Shown: positions 48,831 to 58,089 of the stretch, one piece after another | Layout of the letters: each line of letters opens with the position of its first letter | How positions within the stretch are numbered: the first letter of the stretch is position 1 | Assembly: GCA_947175335.1 (NCBI GenBank) | Contig: CAMWMF010000004.1 | Coordinates: forward strand, 62,001-126,000 | DNA from: an uncultured Clostridia bacterium | GTDB lineage: Bacteria > Bacillota > Clostridia > Christensenellales > Pumilibacteraceae | Reading direction: 5' to 3' | Length of the DNA: 64,000 bases | Notes under the pieces: generated by a model | What the model was told of the DNA's origin: nothing | The model's input: only the letters and a program-made list of their open reading frames with translations | Database searches by the model: none | Made by a program: the position numbers and the translations under genes

Positions 48831-49559
48831 ATTAAAATCTTCGGCAAAAACGCCGTTATCGAACGGCTTAAAAGCGGCGGCGGATTCATCCGCATAGAGC
48901 TTAGGGAAAGCGCGGACGAGCGCACCACCGAAATAGTTACGCTCGCCAAACGCGCGGGCGTGCCATATCGGTTTTGCGACAAAAAGTGCTTGGACAGGGC
49001 GGCGGAGGGCGCCGTTCATCAAGGCTGTATCGGCTACGCGTCCGACTTTCAATATTGCGATATCGACGACATTTTTGCGCTAGCCGAAAGCCGAAACGAG
49101 CAGCCGTTTATCGTAATTCCCGACGGCATAGAGGATCCGCACAACCTCGGCAGCATACTTCGGTCGTGCGAGTGCGGCGGCGTTCACGGCGTAATAATCG
49201 GCAAGAACAGACAGGTAGCCGTAACCGACACCGTAATCAAGGTGGCGGAGGGCGCGGCGGAATACGTTAAAGTCGCGCGAGTGGTAAACGTAAACGACGC
49301 CATACGCGAGATTAAAGAGCGCGGCGTGTGGGTGTACGCACTCGACATGGGCGGCGAGGACATTTACAAAGCTAATCTATCGGGCGCGGTCGCGTTGGTT
49401 GTCGGCGCGGAAGGCAAGGGAGTATCAAAGCTCACAAAGCAGCTTTGCGACGGTGTGCTGTCGCTCCCGTTGCGCGGCAAAATAAATTCGCTCAACGCTT
49501 CGGTGGCGGCGGCGCTCGGAATATATGCGCGCATAGCGCACGACGATATAAATTCGTAA
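48831..49559 (+). CDS. rlmB: 23S rRNA (guanosine-2'-O-)-methyltransferase RlmB-like, apparent ATT start
   Basis: In-frame upstream sequence reads (I)KIFGKNAVIERLKSGG..., matching RlmB N-termini; in-frame TAG at 48825. IPDGIEDPHNLGSILRSCECGGVHGVII SpoU motif. Confidence 0.88.
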   Translation: MKIFGKNAVIERLKSGGGFIRIELRESADERTTEIVTLAKRAGVPYRFCDKKCLDRAAEGAVHQGCIGYASDFQYCDIDDIFALAESRNEQPFIVIPDGIEDPHNLGSILRSCECGGVHGVIIGKNRQVAVTDTVIKVAEGAAEYVKVARVVNVNDAIREIKERGVWVYALDMGGEDIYKANLSGAVALVVGAEGKGVSKLTKQLCDGVLSLPLRGKINSLNASVAAALGIYARIAHDDINS

Positions 49560-49574
49560 ACGAATTTGTTAAAT

Positions 49575-49635
49575 AACCGCTATCGCGGTTGTGATATGCG
49601 CCTTGGCGCGTGATATGTTCGGCGGTACGCCGAAC
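49575..49635. repeat. Three-hairpin array with GTGATAT spacers
   Basis: AACCGC-TATC-GCGGTT / GTGATAT / GCGCC-TT-GGCGC / GTGATAT / GTTCGGCG-GTA-CGCCGAAC. Confidence 0.85.
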
Positions 49636-49678
49636 ATTAAGAACAAATAACAATTCATTTTATCAAAAAGGAGATATT

Positions 49679-50431
49679 ATGAGAAAGCCCATCATTGCGG
49701 GAAACTGGAAAATGAACAAGACGGCGGCGGAGTGCCGCGAGCTTATAACCGCGCTTGCGCCCAAAGTAACTGACGCCAAGTGCGACGTGGTGGTGTGCGT
49801 GCCGTTTACCGATATCGCGCTTGCCGCCGAGCTTACCAAAGGCACCAATATCAAAGTCGGCGCGCAAAACATTGCGTGGGCGGACAACGGCGCGTTTACC
49901 GGCGAGATTTCCGCGGCGATGTTAAAGGAAGCGGGCGCGACCTACGTTATTATCGGTCACAGCGAACGCCGCCAATACTTCGGCGAAACGGACAAGACGG
50001 TCAACGCTCGGCTTGTTCAGGCGCTCAAAAACGGCTTTAACCCTATCGTGTGTGTGGGCGAAATGCTTGCAGAGCGCGAGGGTGGCAAGACCGAAACGGT
50101 GTGCCGCACGCAGGTTGTCGGCGCGTTCGAGGGAATAACCGCCGAGGACGCCGCTAAAGTCGTTATAGCGTACGAACCCGTTTGGGCTATCGGCACCGGC
50201 AAGACGGCTACCGACGAGCAGGCCAACGAAACGATAGGCTATATCCGCTCGGTCGTTAAAGAGCTGTACGGCGCGAAAATTGCCGACGGTATGCGTATTC
50301 AGTACGGCGGCAGCATGAACGCCAAAAACGTCGACGGACTTATGGCGCAAGACCAAATCGACGGCGGACTTATAGGCGGCGCCAGCTTAAAACCGGATGA
50401 TTTCGCATATATCGTCAATGCTGCAAAATAA
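49679..50431 (+). CDS. tpiA: Triosephosphate isomerase
   Basis: IIAGNWKMNKTAAE, IIGHSERRQYFGE, YEPVWAIGTGKTA. AGGAG before ATG 49679. Confidence 0.98.
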   Translation: MRKPIIAGNWKMNKTAAECRELITALAPKVTDAKCDVVVCVPFTDIALAAELTKGTNIKVGAQNIAWADNGAFTGEISAAMLKEAGATYVIIGHSERRQYFGETDKTVNARLVQALKNGFNPIVCVGEMLAEREGGKTETVCRTQVVGAFEGITAEDAAKVVIAYEPVWAIGTGKTATDEQANETIGYIRSVVKELYGAKIADGMRIQYGGSMNAKNVDGLMAQDQIDGGLIGGASLKPDDFAYIVNAAK

Positions 50432-50474
50432 TATATAATATATCAATTTTGTAATTTACCAAGAGGTTAAAATA

Positions 50475-51992
50475 ATGAACGCACTTATTATTCTCGACGG
50501 ATTCGGCTACAACCCCGACGACTACGGCAACGCGGTAAAAAAGGCTAAAAAGCCGTTTATCGATATGCTCATGAATAAGTACCCGCTTACGTACATCAAC
50601 GCGTCGGGTTACGCCGTTGGCTTGCCGGAAGGGCAGATGGGCAACAGCGAGGTAGGTCACCTCAACCTCGGCGCAGGTCGGGTTGTGTACCAGGATATCA
50701 CCACAATCGACGACGCCATCAAAAACGGCTCGTTCGGCAAGAACTCTGCGTTCAATGCGGTTATCGACGCGGTCAACGCCAAGGACGGCGCGGCGCTGCA
50801 CTTGGTCGGACTTTTGAGCAACGGCGGCGTTCACAGCATGAACACCCACCTCTATGCACTGCTCGAGCTGTGCAAGGCGCGCGGCGTGAAAAAGGTGTAC
50901 GTGCATTGCATTACCGACGGCCGCGACGTTCCGCCCGATTCGGGCAGAGCGTTCATACGCGAGCTTGAAGAAAAATTGAAAGAAGTCGGCGTGGGCGCGA
51001 TAGCGACCGTTGTCGGCAGATATTATTATATGGATAGGGACAACCGCTGGGAGCGCGTGGCGCGCGGCTACAACGCGGTGTTCGCCGCGTCGGGCAAGCA
51101 CTTTTCCACAGCCGATTCGGCAATAGCATCCAGCTATGCCGCAGGCACTATGGACGAGTTTGTCGAGCCCGTCGTTATAGGCGACTACAAGGGCTTGAAC
51201 GCGGGCGACGGCATGATATTCTACAACTTCCGCGCCGACCGCGCACGTCAAATTTCCCGCGCCATAACCGAGCCCGAGTTCGATTGCTTCGAACGCATGG
51301 GCGGCTATAAGCCTATCACATACGTCGGCATGACACAGTACGACGTTACGCTCAAAAATATACTTACGGCGTTCCCGCCGCGCCACTTAAAGAACACGCT
51401 CGGCGAATACCTTGCGGCTAAGGGCTACACGCAGGCGCGCGTTGCCGAAACCGAAAAGTACGCGCACGTTACCTTCTTCTTTAACGGCGGCGTGGAAAAA
51501 CCCAACGACAACGAAACGCGCGTGCTTGTTGCAAGTCCCAAGGTCGCTACTTACGACCTTCAACCGGAGATGAGCGCATACGAGGTTGCCGACAAAGCGG
51601 TGGAGCAGGTGGAAAGCGGCAAGGACGTGCTTATACTCAACTTTGCCAACTGCGACATGGTAGGACATACCGGCGTTATGAACGCAGCCGTTAAAGCTGT
51701 GGAAGCCGTTGACGAGTGCTTGAAAAAAGTAGTGGAAGCGATTTGGAAGAGCGGCGGCACGGCAATAGTCACCGCCGACCACGGCAACGCCGAAGTTATG
51801 AAGTTCGAGGGCGGCTCGCCTTGCACCTCGCACACCACCAACGTCGTTCCGCTCGTCGTTGCAGGCGACAAGTATTTGGGCGCCAAGCTCAAAGAGGGCA
51901 AAGCGCTTTGCGACGTAGCGCCCACACTGCTCGACATTATGGGCGTGGAAAAGCCCGAGGAAATGACGGGCGAGAGCATAATACAAAAATAA
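50475..51992 (+). CDS. gpmI: 2,3-bisphosphoglycerate-independent phosphoglycerate mutase
   Basis: LIILDGFGYNP, MGNSEVGHLNLGAGRVVYQD, FFNGGVEKP, TADHGNAEVM. Confidence 0.98.
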   Translation: MNALIILDGFGYNPDDYGNAVKKAKKPFIDMLMNKYPLTYINASGYAVGLPEGQMGNSEVGHLNLGAGRVVYQDITTIDDAIKNGSFGKNSAFNAVIDAVNAKDGAALHLVGLLSNGGVHSMNTHLYALLELCKARGVKKVYVHCITDGRDVPPDSGRAFIRELEEKLKEVGVGAIATVVGRYYYMDRDNRWERVARGYNAVFAASGKHFSTADSAIASSYAAGTMDEFVEPVVIGDYKGLNAGDGMIFYNFRADRARQISRAITEPEFDCFERMGGYKPITYVGMTQYDVTLKNILTAFPPRHLKNTLGEYLAAKGYTQARVAETEKYAHVTFFFNGGVEKPNDNETRVLVASPKVATYDLQPEMSAYEVADKAVEQVESGKDVLILNFANCDMVGHTGVMNAAVKAVEAVDECLKKVVEAIWKSGGTAIVTADHGNAEVMKFEGGSPCTSHTTNVVPLVVAGDKYLGAKLKEGKALCDVAPTLLDIMGVEKPEEMTGESIIQK

Positions 51993-52022
51993 TTCGGAAT
52001 TCGGAATTATGAATTCGGAATT
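51991..52022. repeat. AATTCGGAATT palindromic repeat copy
   Basis: AATTCGGAATTCGGAATTATGAATTCGGAATT. Confidence 0.8.
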
Positions 52023-52147
52023 GAGGACGGCGATAAGCCGTCCTCTTTTAATTTGTAATAATTACATAAAACTTGTAAAAACTGTCGGCAAACGGCATTG
52101 AACGGCGTAAATACACATGTTACATTATTAGTAAGAGGATTATAGCA

Positions 52148-53527
52148 ATGCTGATTATTTTTATAGTTACAACTGTGATATTGGCGGGTTTGTATTTACT
52201 TATTAATATTTGCAATAAAAAAATGAAAAGACCCGATTTCGATTTTTCGACGGGTGCGACAAAGCCCTTGTTGATTTTCGGACACGTAGGGTTTTGCATT
52301 TCTTTTTTGTTTGTCGCGTCGGAAATAATCGGTTATTATACTTGGAACGACCGAACCTCGCTTTGGGCGATATACGGCATATTTTTGTCCTTTGCTGTTA
52401 TTTGTCTTCTTATGCTTTGCGATTTGTATTTTGATTACGAGGCAATCAAGGGCGACGAGGTATACGTTCGCAGGTTTTTCAAAATCAAAATAATAAACGT
52501 AAACGACATTCGGCGTATTCACAACGGACAACTGTATATCGGGTTTTACGATGAATACAATAAACGTCTGTTTCTTGCCGATGCGATGACGAACGGTATC
52601 ACAGTATTAATCGGGCTTATCAATGAAAGAAAATCGAACGCGGAAAACGAAACCCAAAAAGAAACCCGCGTTCAAGAAAATGCCGTTTTGGAAAAGCTTG
52701 GGCGTGAATACCGAGCAAGCTACCCAGTAAGACGAAAAAAATTTTTAAGAAACTTTTCGGTGTTTAGCATACTGTTTTTGCCGGCTCTCTTGTTGCTGAT
52801 GTATTTTATCGGTTCTTATACTGCTCAAATTATATTCATAGGTGTACTGTACGCCTTTGCTTTGGTGATTAGTTTATTGATGTGTCTTAACAATATGAAA
52901 ACCGAGTTAAGCAAAGATGACGCTTGGCTTGGCGATAAATACAAGTACACAAACAAAAAGGTAAAAGGCGCGAGTAAACACAAATTCAAAATGATATGTA
53001 TATTTTGCGCTTGCTTTATGTTTTTAGGCGCTACGTTAATGTTTGCTTTTTTGGGTGTGTTTAGCGAAGAACCCAACTACGACGAGTATACTCCCGTGAC
53101 GGGACGTATCGAATATTGCCGCGAACAAACTGGCAAGTACAGATATATAGCAATAGGATTTTACGATATGCCGACGGAGTACCGATTGGATTCCATATAT
53201 TTAGACGAGTTCGATTATTCGTTTTTCAAAGAAGTCAAAATAGGCGATAAGGTTACGATTTACGTAGACAACGATAAAGACCGCGAGTTTTCGCTGCGCG
53301 GCGTAAGCAAAAATCAGTGGAATTCTTTCTATTATTTGTCGACGTACAGAAAGGAATATTTTACGTATGAGGATTACGTTAAAAGCCGCGAACATAACAA
53401 TATGGTAGAATACATTATTGCGGGCGTCGGCATAACAATGTTTGTCGCAGCTGCGGCTACTATACCGATTTCTTACTTTGTTTGCAACCGGCGCGCGGCG
53501 GGCGAGGAAATAGAAATATATAAGTAA
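52148..53527 (+). CDS. Multi-TM membrane protein of unknown function
   Basis: 459 aa, several TM helices and two soluble loops, one DUF3592-like (VTGRIEYCREQTGKYRYIAIGF). Confidence 0.55.
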   Translation: MLIIFIVTTVILAGLYLLINICNKKMKRPDFDFSTGATKPLLIFGHVGFCISFLFVASEIIGYYTWNDRTSLWAIYGIFLSFAVICLLMLCDLYFDYEAIKGDEVYVRRFFKIKIINVNDIRRIHNGQLYIGFYDEYNKRLFLADAMTNGITVLIGLINERKSNAENETQKETRVQENAVLEKLGREYRASYPVRRKKFLRNFSVFSILFLPALLLLMYFIGSYTAQIIFIGVLYAFALVISLLMCLNNMKTELSKDDAWLGDKYKYTNKKVKGASKHKFKMICIFCACFMFLGATLMFAFLGVFSEEPNYDEYTPVTGRIEYCREQTGKYRYIAIGFYDMPTEYRLDSIYLDEFDYSFFKEVKIGDKVTIYVDNDKDREFSLRGVSKNQWNSFYYLSTYRKEYFTYEDYVKSREHNNMVEYIIAGVGITMFVAAAATIPISYFVCNRRAAGEEIEIYK

Positions 53528-53557
53528 TTCGGAATTCGGAATTATGAATTAGGAATT
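53526..53557. repeat. AATTCGGAATT palindromic repeat copy
   Basis: AATTCGGAATTCGGAATTATGAATTAGGAATT. Confidence 0.8.
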
Positions 53558-53646
53558 AAAAAGGATGAGATTCCTCACGCAAATAGTGGGGAATCTTTTT
53601 CTTGTAAAAATTACAAGTATTTTGCAAAAAATGTATGCAAATCGTA

Positions 53647-53675
53647 TTGTCAAGTTTTAATGTATGTGGTACTAT
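53647..53675 (+). promoter_or_regulatory. Promoter of SPFH gene
   Basis: TTGTCA, 17 nt, TACTAT. Confidence 0.65.
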
Positions 53676-53740
53676 ATATTTGTAAATCGCGGGGCGCCCC
53701 GCACAAATAAGAATACATACAAAAAGGAGATTATGTAATT

Positions 53741-54916
53741 ATGGCAATCGGTGTAGTATTGGGACTACTTTTCGCGGCGCTTATGGTAGCGGGTGCAGTC
53801 GCATTTGTTCTCGCCACAAAAAAGACGAGCAAAACGGTGCGCGCAGGCAATCGCGTCGTTCCGCGCGAAGGCGAAGTAAAGCCGCTGTGGAAAATTTTGC
53901 GCTGGGTCGGTTTGGGCTGCGGCGTGTTGTTTGCGCTGTTGGTGTTCTTTATCCCCGGCAGCTTCCACACCGTCAATGCGGGCGAAATCGCAGTGGTAAA
54001 ACATTTGGGTGAAATTAGGGAAGTCCGCACCGCCGGCACGTACTTCGATTTTTGGATCACAGAAAAATACGATTATTACGACGCCAAGGTGCAAACGCTG
54101 GATATCCGCGACAACGCGTACTCCAAGGACGCGCAAACGATGGATATTTGCATGACCGTGCAGTATCAGATAGATACGAGCAAGGTTAAAGAAATAGCCA
54201 CGACCTACGGCTCGCTGGAAGCTTTGTCCGCAAAAATCCGTAGCGTGTCCATAGAGCGTGCCAAGTCCGTTCTGTCCAGCGACTCGGCTATGACTATTAT
54301 CGAAACGCGCGCTAGCATATCGCCCAAAGTCGAGGAAGCTATACAGGGCGCTATTTCGGAAAGCTACTATGTAACAATCAATACCGCCGTTCTTACCAAC
54401 ATCGACTTTTCGGACGCGTTCGAGCAGACTGTCGAGCAAAAGATGATAGCAGAGCAGGAACAGAAAAAGGCGGAATACGAGGCTGAAAAGGCCAAGATAG
54501 AAGCTGCCGCAGCCGCGAGTGTTGCGGAAACAAAAGCGAAAGCCGAGCTTGCGGTTGCCAAGCTTGCCGCCGAGGCGCGCATTGCCGCCGCGGAAGGCGA
54601 CGCCAAAGCGCAGATTGCTATCGCCAAGGCCGAAGCGCGTGCCACCAAGCTGAAATCGCTCGAGGTTGCGCGTATGCTCGGGTTCGAGGTTAAGGAAGTA
54701 ACTGCGGCAACGACGGACGAGGCCGGCAACGTTGTTACCGAGGCGGAGTACGAAATTAATTTCGAGGGCAAGAGTGCCGCGGAAATCGCCGTAATATCCG
54801 AGTACCTCAAATATATCGAGTATCTGTCCAAGTGGAACGGCGAGCTGCCCGACGTAATGACGGGTGATTCGGCTACGATTTTGATACCCGCGCCGAACAC
54901 AACCGTTAAACCGTAA
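53741..54916 (+). CDS. SPFH/band 7-family protein
   Basis: HTVNAGEIAVVKHLGEIREVRTAGTYFDFW; Ala/Glu-rich coiled coil EQKKAEYEAEKAKIEAAAAASVAETKAKAEL. Confidence 0.88.
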   Translation: MAIGVVLGLLFAALMVAGAVAFVLATKKTSKTVRAGNRVVPREGEVKPLWKILRWVGLGCGVLFALLVFFIPGSFHTVNAGEIAVVKHLGEIREVRTAGTYFDFWITEKYDYYDAKVQTLDIRDNAYSKDAQTMDICMTVQYQIDTSKVKEIATTYGSLEALSAKIRSVSIERAKSVLSSDSAMTIIETRASISPKVEEAIQGAISESYYVTINTAVLTNIDFSDAFEQTVEQKMIAEQEQKKAEYEAEKAKIEAAAAASVAETKAKAELAVAKLAAEARIAAAEGDAKAQIAIAKAEARATKLKSLEVARMLGFEVKEVTAATTDEAGNVVTEAEYEINFEGKSAAEIAVISEYLKYIEYLSKWNGELPDVMTGDSATILIPAPNTTVKP

Positions 54917-54944
54917 ATCGAATAATCATAAATAACAATGCACG

Positions 54945-54985
54945 ACAAGCCGTGGAAATATCCATGGCTTGTTGTTGCTTTTTGT
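54945..54985 (+). terminator. Terminator of SPFH gene
   Basis: ACAAGCCGTGGAAATATCCATGGCTTGT followed by a T-rich tract. Confidence 0.75.
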
Positions 54986-55046
54986 ATCGATACGGCATAA
55001 ACAATTATTATCGCGTTAATATTTATAATAGGTAAAGGAGCTGACT

Positions 55047-56021
55047 ATGTGTACTGCGTTAAAGTATAATTCCAATAATTTCTTTTTCGGGCGTACGCTC
55101 GACAACGACTGCGCGTATAAAGAGGAGATAGTAATTACGCCGCGGCGGCGCAAGCTTTACTTCCGCGAGATGGGCACTATTCCCGCGCACCATGCCATTA
55201 TCGGCGTGGCGTACGTGGTGGACGGAACCCCGCTGTATTACGACGCCTGCAACGACAGGGGGCTTGCCATGGCGGGACTTAACTACGTGGGCAACGCGAC
55301 GTTTTGCAAGCCCGAGTGCGGCAAGGATAACGTCGCCACGTTCGAGTTTATTCCGTGGATACTGTGTCAATGCGCTACCGTCGAGCAAGCCAAGCAGCTG
55401 CTTAGCCGCATAAACCTGACCGACACGCCGTTCAGTGACACCTTGCCGGCCGCCGAGCTGCACTGGATGATTGCCGATAAAACCGCGGCAATCGTCGTCG
55501 AATGCGACAAGGACGGCATGCACGTGTACGACAACAATGTTGGCGTGCTTACCAACAATCCGCCGTTCCCCACGCAAATGTTTTGCCTTAACAATTACAT
55601 GAGCCTTACGCCCAAGCCGCCCACCGTCGGGTTTTCCGACAAGCTGGAATTTAACAAATACAGCCGCGGTATGGGCGCGCTGGGATTGCCGGGTGATTTG
55701 TCGTCGCAGTCGCGGTTTGTGCGCGCGGCGTTTACCGCGCTCAATTCGCCGGCGTGCGAGGACTGCGAGCATAGCGTCAGTCAGTATTTTCACATAATGG
55801 GTACGGTCGATCAAACGCGCGGCTGCTGCATACTGGACAACGGCCATTACGAAACGACTATATATACGACGTGCTATAACGTTGATAAGGGCGTGCTGTA
55901 CTATACAAGCTACGACAACCGCCAAATAACCGCCGTGGATATGAACAAGGTCAACCTTGACGGCACAGCATTAGTGCGCTATCCCATGATTAAGGGCGAG
56001 CATATTTTAATGCAGAATTAA
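55047..56021 (+). CDS. Choloylglycine hydrolase / penicillin V acylase family (bile-salt-hydrolase-like)
   Basis: Ntn-hydrolase Cys2 (MCTALKY), GRTLDND, GLNYVGNATF, VLTNNPPFPTQ, SQSRFVRA. Confidence 0.92.
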   Translation: MCTALKYNSNNFFFGRTLDNDCAYKEEIVITPRRRKLYFREMGTIPAHHAIIGVAYVVDGTPLYYDACNDRGLAMAGLNYVGNATFCKPECGKDNVATFEFIPWILCQCATVEQAKQLLSRINLTDTPFSDTLPAAELHWMIADKTAAIVVECDKDGMHVYDNNVGVLTNNPPFPTQMFCLNNYMSLTPKPPTVGFSDKLEFNKYSRGMGALGLPGDLSSQSRFVRAAFTALNSPACEDCEHSVSQYFHIMGTVDQTRGCCILDNGHYETTIYTTCYNVDKGVLYYTSYDNRQITAVDMNKVNLDGTALVRYPMIKGEHILMQN

Positions 56022-56047
56022 CCTACTTCTTTTGAAAAAGAAGTAGG
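56022..56047. terminator. Hairpin after bile-salt-hydrolase-like gene
   Basis: CCTACTTCTTTTGAAAAAGAAGTAGG. Confidence 0.5.
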
Positions 56048-56177
56048 CAAGAAAACTTTACGCGTATTGTTTGGTTGTTTATTTTGCTAATATGTTCTTT
56101 GATAGGTCATAATTTATTATTGCGTTTTACGTTGCTTGGAAAAGAAGTAGGCAAGAAAACTTTACACGTATTGTTTA
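56035..56177. repeat. Direct repeat pair AAAAGAAGTAGGCAAGAAAACTTTAC(G/A)CGTATTGTTT
   Basis: Near-identical copies at about 56036-56072 and 56140-56177. Confidence 0.8.
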
Positions 56178-56262
56178 GTATTGATTATAGTGTGTCATCC
56201 TCTTTGATAATCCCGGATTAAAATGTTGACAAATTTCGCGCCTTATTGTACAATTAAGTCGT

Positions 56263-56904
56263 ATGAAGAACTACTATCAGATTTTGGGCGTAAAGCCGAC
56301 TGCGACTGAAGCGGAGATAAAAAGCAGCTACCGCGTGCTCGCCAAAAAATACCATCCCGACGTCAACCCCGACGACGCGTCGGCGGCAAGCAAGTTTGCG
56401 GACATAAACGAAGCGAACGCGGTGTTGTCCGACCCGCAGTCTCGCGCGGAATACGACGCCAAGCTGAGAGAGGCGAGTGCTCCTCATCCCAGCCAGGAAG
56501 AGATTATTGCACGCCAGCGCGCTCAGGCCCAGGAAGCGGCGCGGCAGGCGGCATTCCGCAACATGAACATGAATATGAACATGGGTGGCCGACATGATTC
56601 GATGACCGCGGCGCGTATGCGTGCGCAAGTGCAAGCGAACATGGCGCAAGCGCAGATACAAGCCCTGGTCAACCAGGCGTACCAGCAAGGCGTAGCCGAA
56701 GCGCGTGCGCAAATGGACGCGGAAATCAAAAAGCTTAAAGCGGCGCTTGCAACGGCAGTTGCCGAAAACAAAAAAATCAAGCCGCTCCAAGACAGCGAAG
56801 CAGAGCTTAAACGCAAGCTGCGCGACGCCGAGGACGACAGGCGCGATTTGGAGCAGGAGCTGTTCACCGCGACCGCGAAAACACGCTTGCCAACACCCGC
56901 ATAA
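56263..56904 (+). CDS. J-domain (DnaJ-like) protein, N-terminal part of an apparently frameshifted gene
   Basis: [37 protein letters not shown]-domain with HPD; coiled coil disrupted at about 56870. Confidence 0.85.
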   Translation: MKNYYQILGVKPTATEAEIKSSYRVLAKKYHPDVNPDDASAASKFADINEANAVLSDPQSRAEYDAKLREASAPHPSQEEIIARQRAQAQEAARQAAFRNMNMNMNMGGRHDSMTAARMRAQVQANMAQAQIQALVNQAYQQGVAEARAQMDAEIKKLKAALATAVAENKKIKPLQDSEAELKRKLRDAEDDRRDLEQELFTATAKTRLPTPA

Positions 56905-57950
56905 AGGAATTGGAAGAAGCGCTGTCCGAGCAGGGCGGCAACGCGGCAAAGCGTGCCAGAAACGAAAACTCCGAGCTCAAAGCCGAGCTTGACAAAGCCA
57001 AAAAGACGATAAAAGAACTGGAACGCGAAAAGTCCGCTATCCAATCGGAAAAGGAAAAGATAGAAAAAGAAAAGTCCGATTTGTCCGACAACGTGAGCAA
57101 GCTCGAACGCGACAACAAGCAATATGACTTGAAGAATTCCGCGCAGATACGACTTCAACAGGATAAACGCAGACAGCTTCAAGACGAGATAGACGCGCTC
57201 AACAAAAAGATAGAAGAACTCACCGCCGAGGTGGAAACGTTGCGCGCCGAAAACGAGCAGTGGCAACAGTACGCCAAGAGCGAGGAATTTTTGTCCGATA
57301 CCGAAAAGCGCATAGAGGCATGGACCAAAAAGACCAATGCCGACAAGCGCCTTGCCAAGCCCACGCTTTACGGCGATTTGGGCGTGCTCATTTGGGCGAC
57401 GGACGAGGAAATCGAGGAAACGTACAACAAACTGCACAAGCGCTATGCCGGCAAGTCGGGTGACGCGATAGTAGCCAAGCTGCAAAAGGTTCAGGCGGCG
57501 TACGACGTGCTGGGCGACGCACAAAAGCGCAAGGAATACAACGCGAGCATAAACATAACCGAGGAACGTATCGAAGCGGAGCGCAAGCTCATTGCCGAAA
57601 ACGAAAAAATCATGGACGAATACCGCAGCCAGCTTGCCAACAAAGAATTCTGGATGAAGTTTGACGAGCTTACCGCCGCGGCAATGGAAGGCGACGCCGA
57701 ATCGCAGTACACGCTGGGTACGCTATACTACTCCGGCGAGGATATCGACATCGACTACGATCAAGCGTATTTCTGGTTCAAGGAGGCGGCAAAGCAAAAG
57801 CATGCCGACGCCATGTACTATTTGGGCCTGTGCTACCTAAACGGTCACGGCACGGAAAAGAACGAAACAAACGGTCAAGGCTTTATCCGCCAAGCCGCCA
57901 AGCTCGGCTCCAAGCCCGCGCAAAAAGAAATGAAAAAGCAAGGTCAATAA
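56871..57950 (+). CDS. Coiled coil, degenerate J-like domain and Sel1 repeats; continuation of preceding ORF in another frame
   Basis: [21 protein letters not shown]... reads in frame upstream of listed start 56910; [61 protein letters not shown]; Sel1 [34 protein letters not shown]. Confidence 0.75.
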   Translation, partial: DRENTLANTRIKELEEALSEQGGNAAKRARNENSELKAELDKAKKTIKELEREKSAIQSEKEKIEKEKSDLSDNVSKLERDNKQYDLKNSAQIRLQQDKRRQLQDEIDALNKKIEELTAEVETLRAENEQWQQYAKSEEFLSDTEKRIEAWTKKTNADKRLAKPTLYGDLGVLIWATDEEIEETYNKLHKRYAGKSGDAIVAKLQKVQAAYDVLGDAQKRKEYNASINITEERIEAERKLIAENEKIMDEYRSQLANKEFWMKFDELTAAAMEGDAESQYTLGTLYYSGEDIDIDYDQAYFWFKEAAKQKHADAMYYLGLCYLNGHGTEKNETNGQGFIRQAAKLGSKPAQKEMKKQGQ

Positions 57951-58078
57951 AATTAAGAATTAAGAATGCAGAATTAAGAATTATAAAATAAGGATGAGAT
58001 TCCTCGCGTTGCTCGGAATGACAAGTAAAATTCTTTTGTCATCCTGAGCGTAGCGAAGGATCTCATCCTTTTTATTCT
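57951..58078. repeat. MITE-like palindromic element, copy 2
   Basis: AATTAAGAATTAAGAATGCAGAATTAAGAATT + GGATGAGATTCCTCGCGTTGCTCGGAATGAC...GTCATCCTGAGCGTAGCGAAGGATCTCATCC. Confidence 0.85.
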
Positions 58079-58089
58079 TAATAATTTAT

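Noticed and set aside
49610-49678. Upstream ATG extension of tpiA
   Set aside because: Overlaps the hairpin array; the conserved N-terminus and SD fit ATG 49679.
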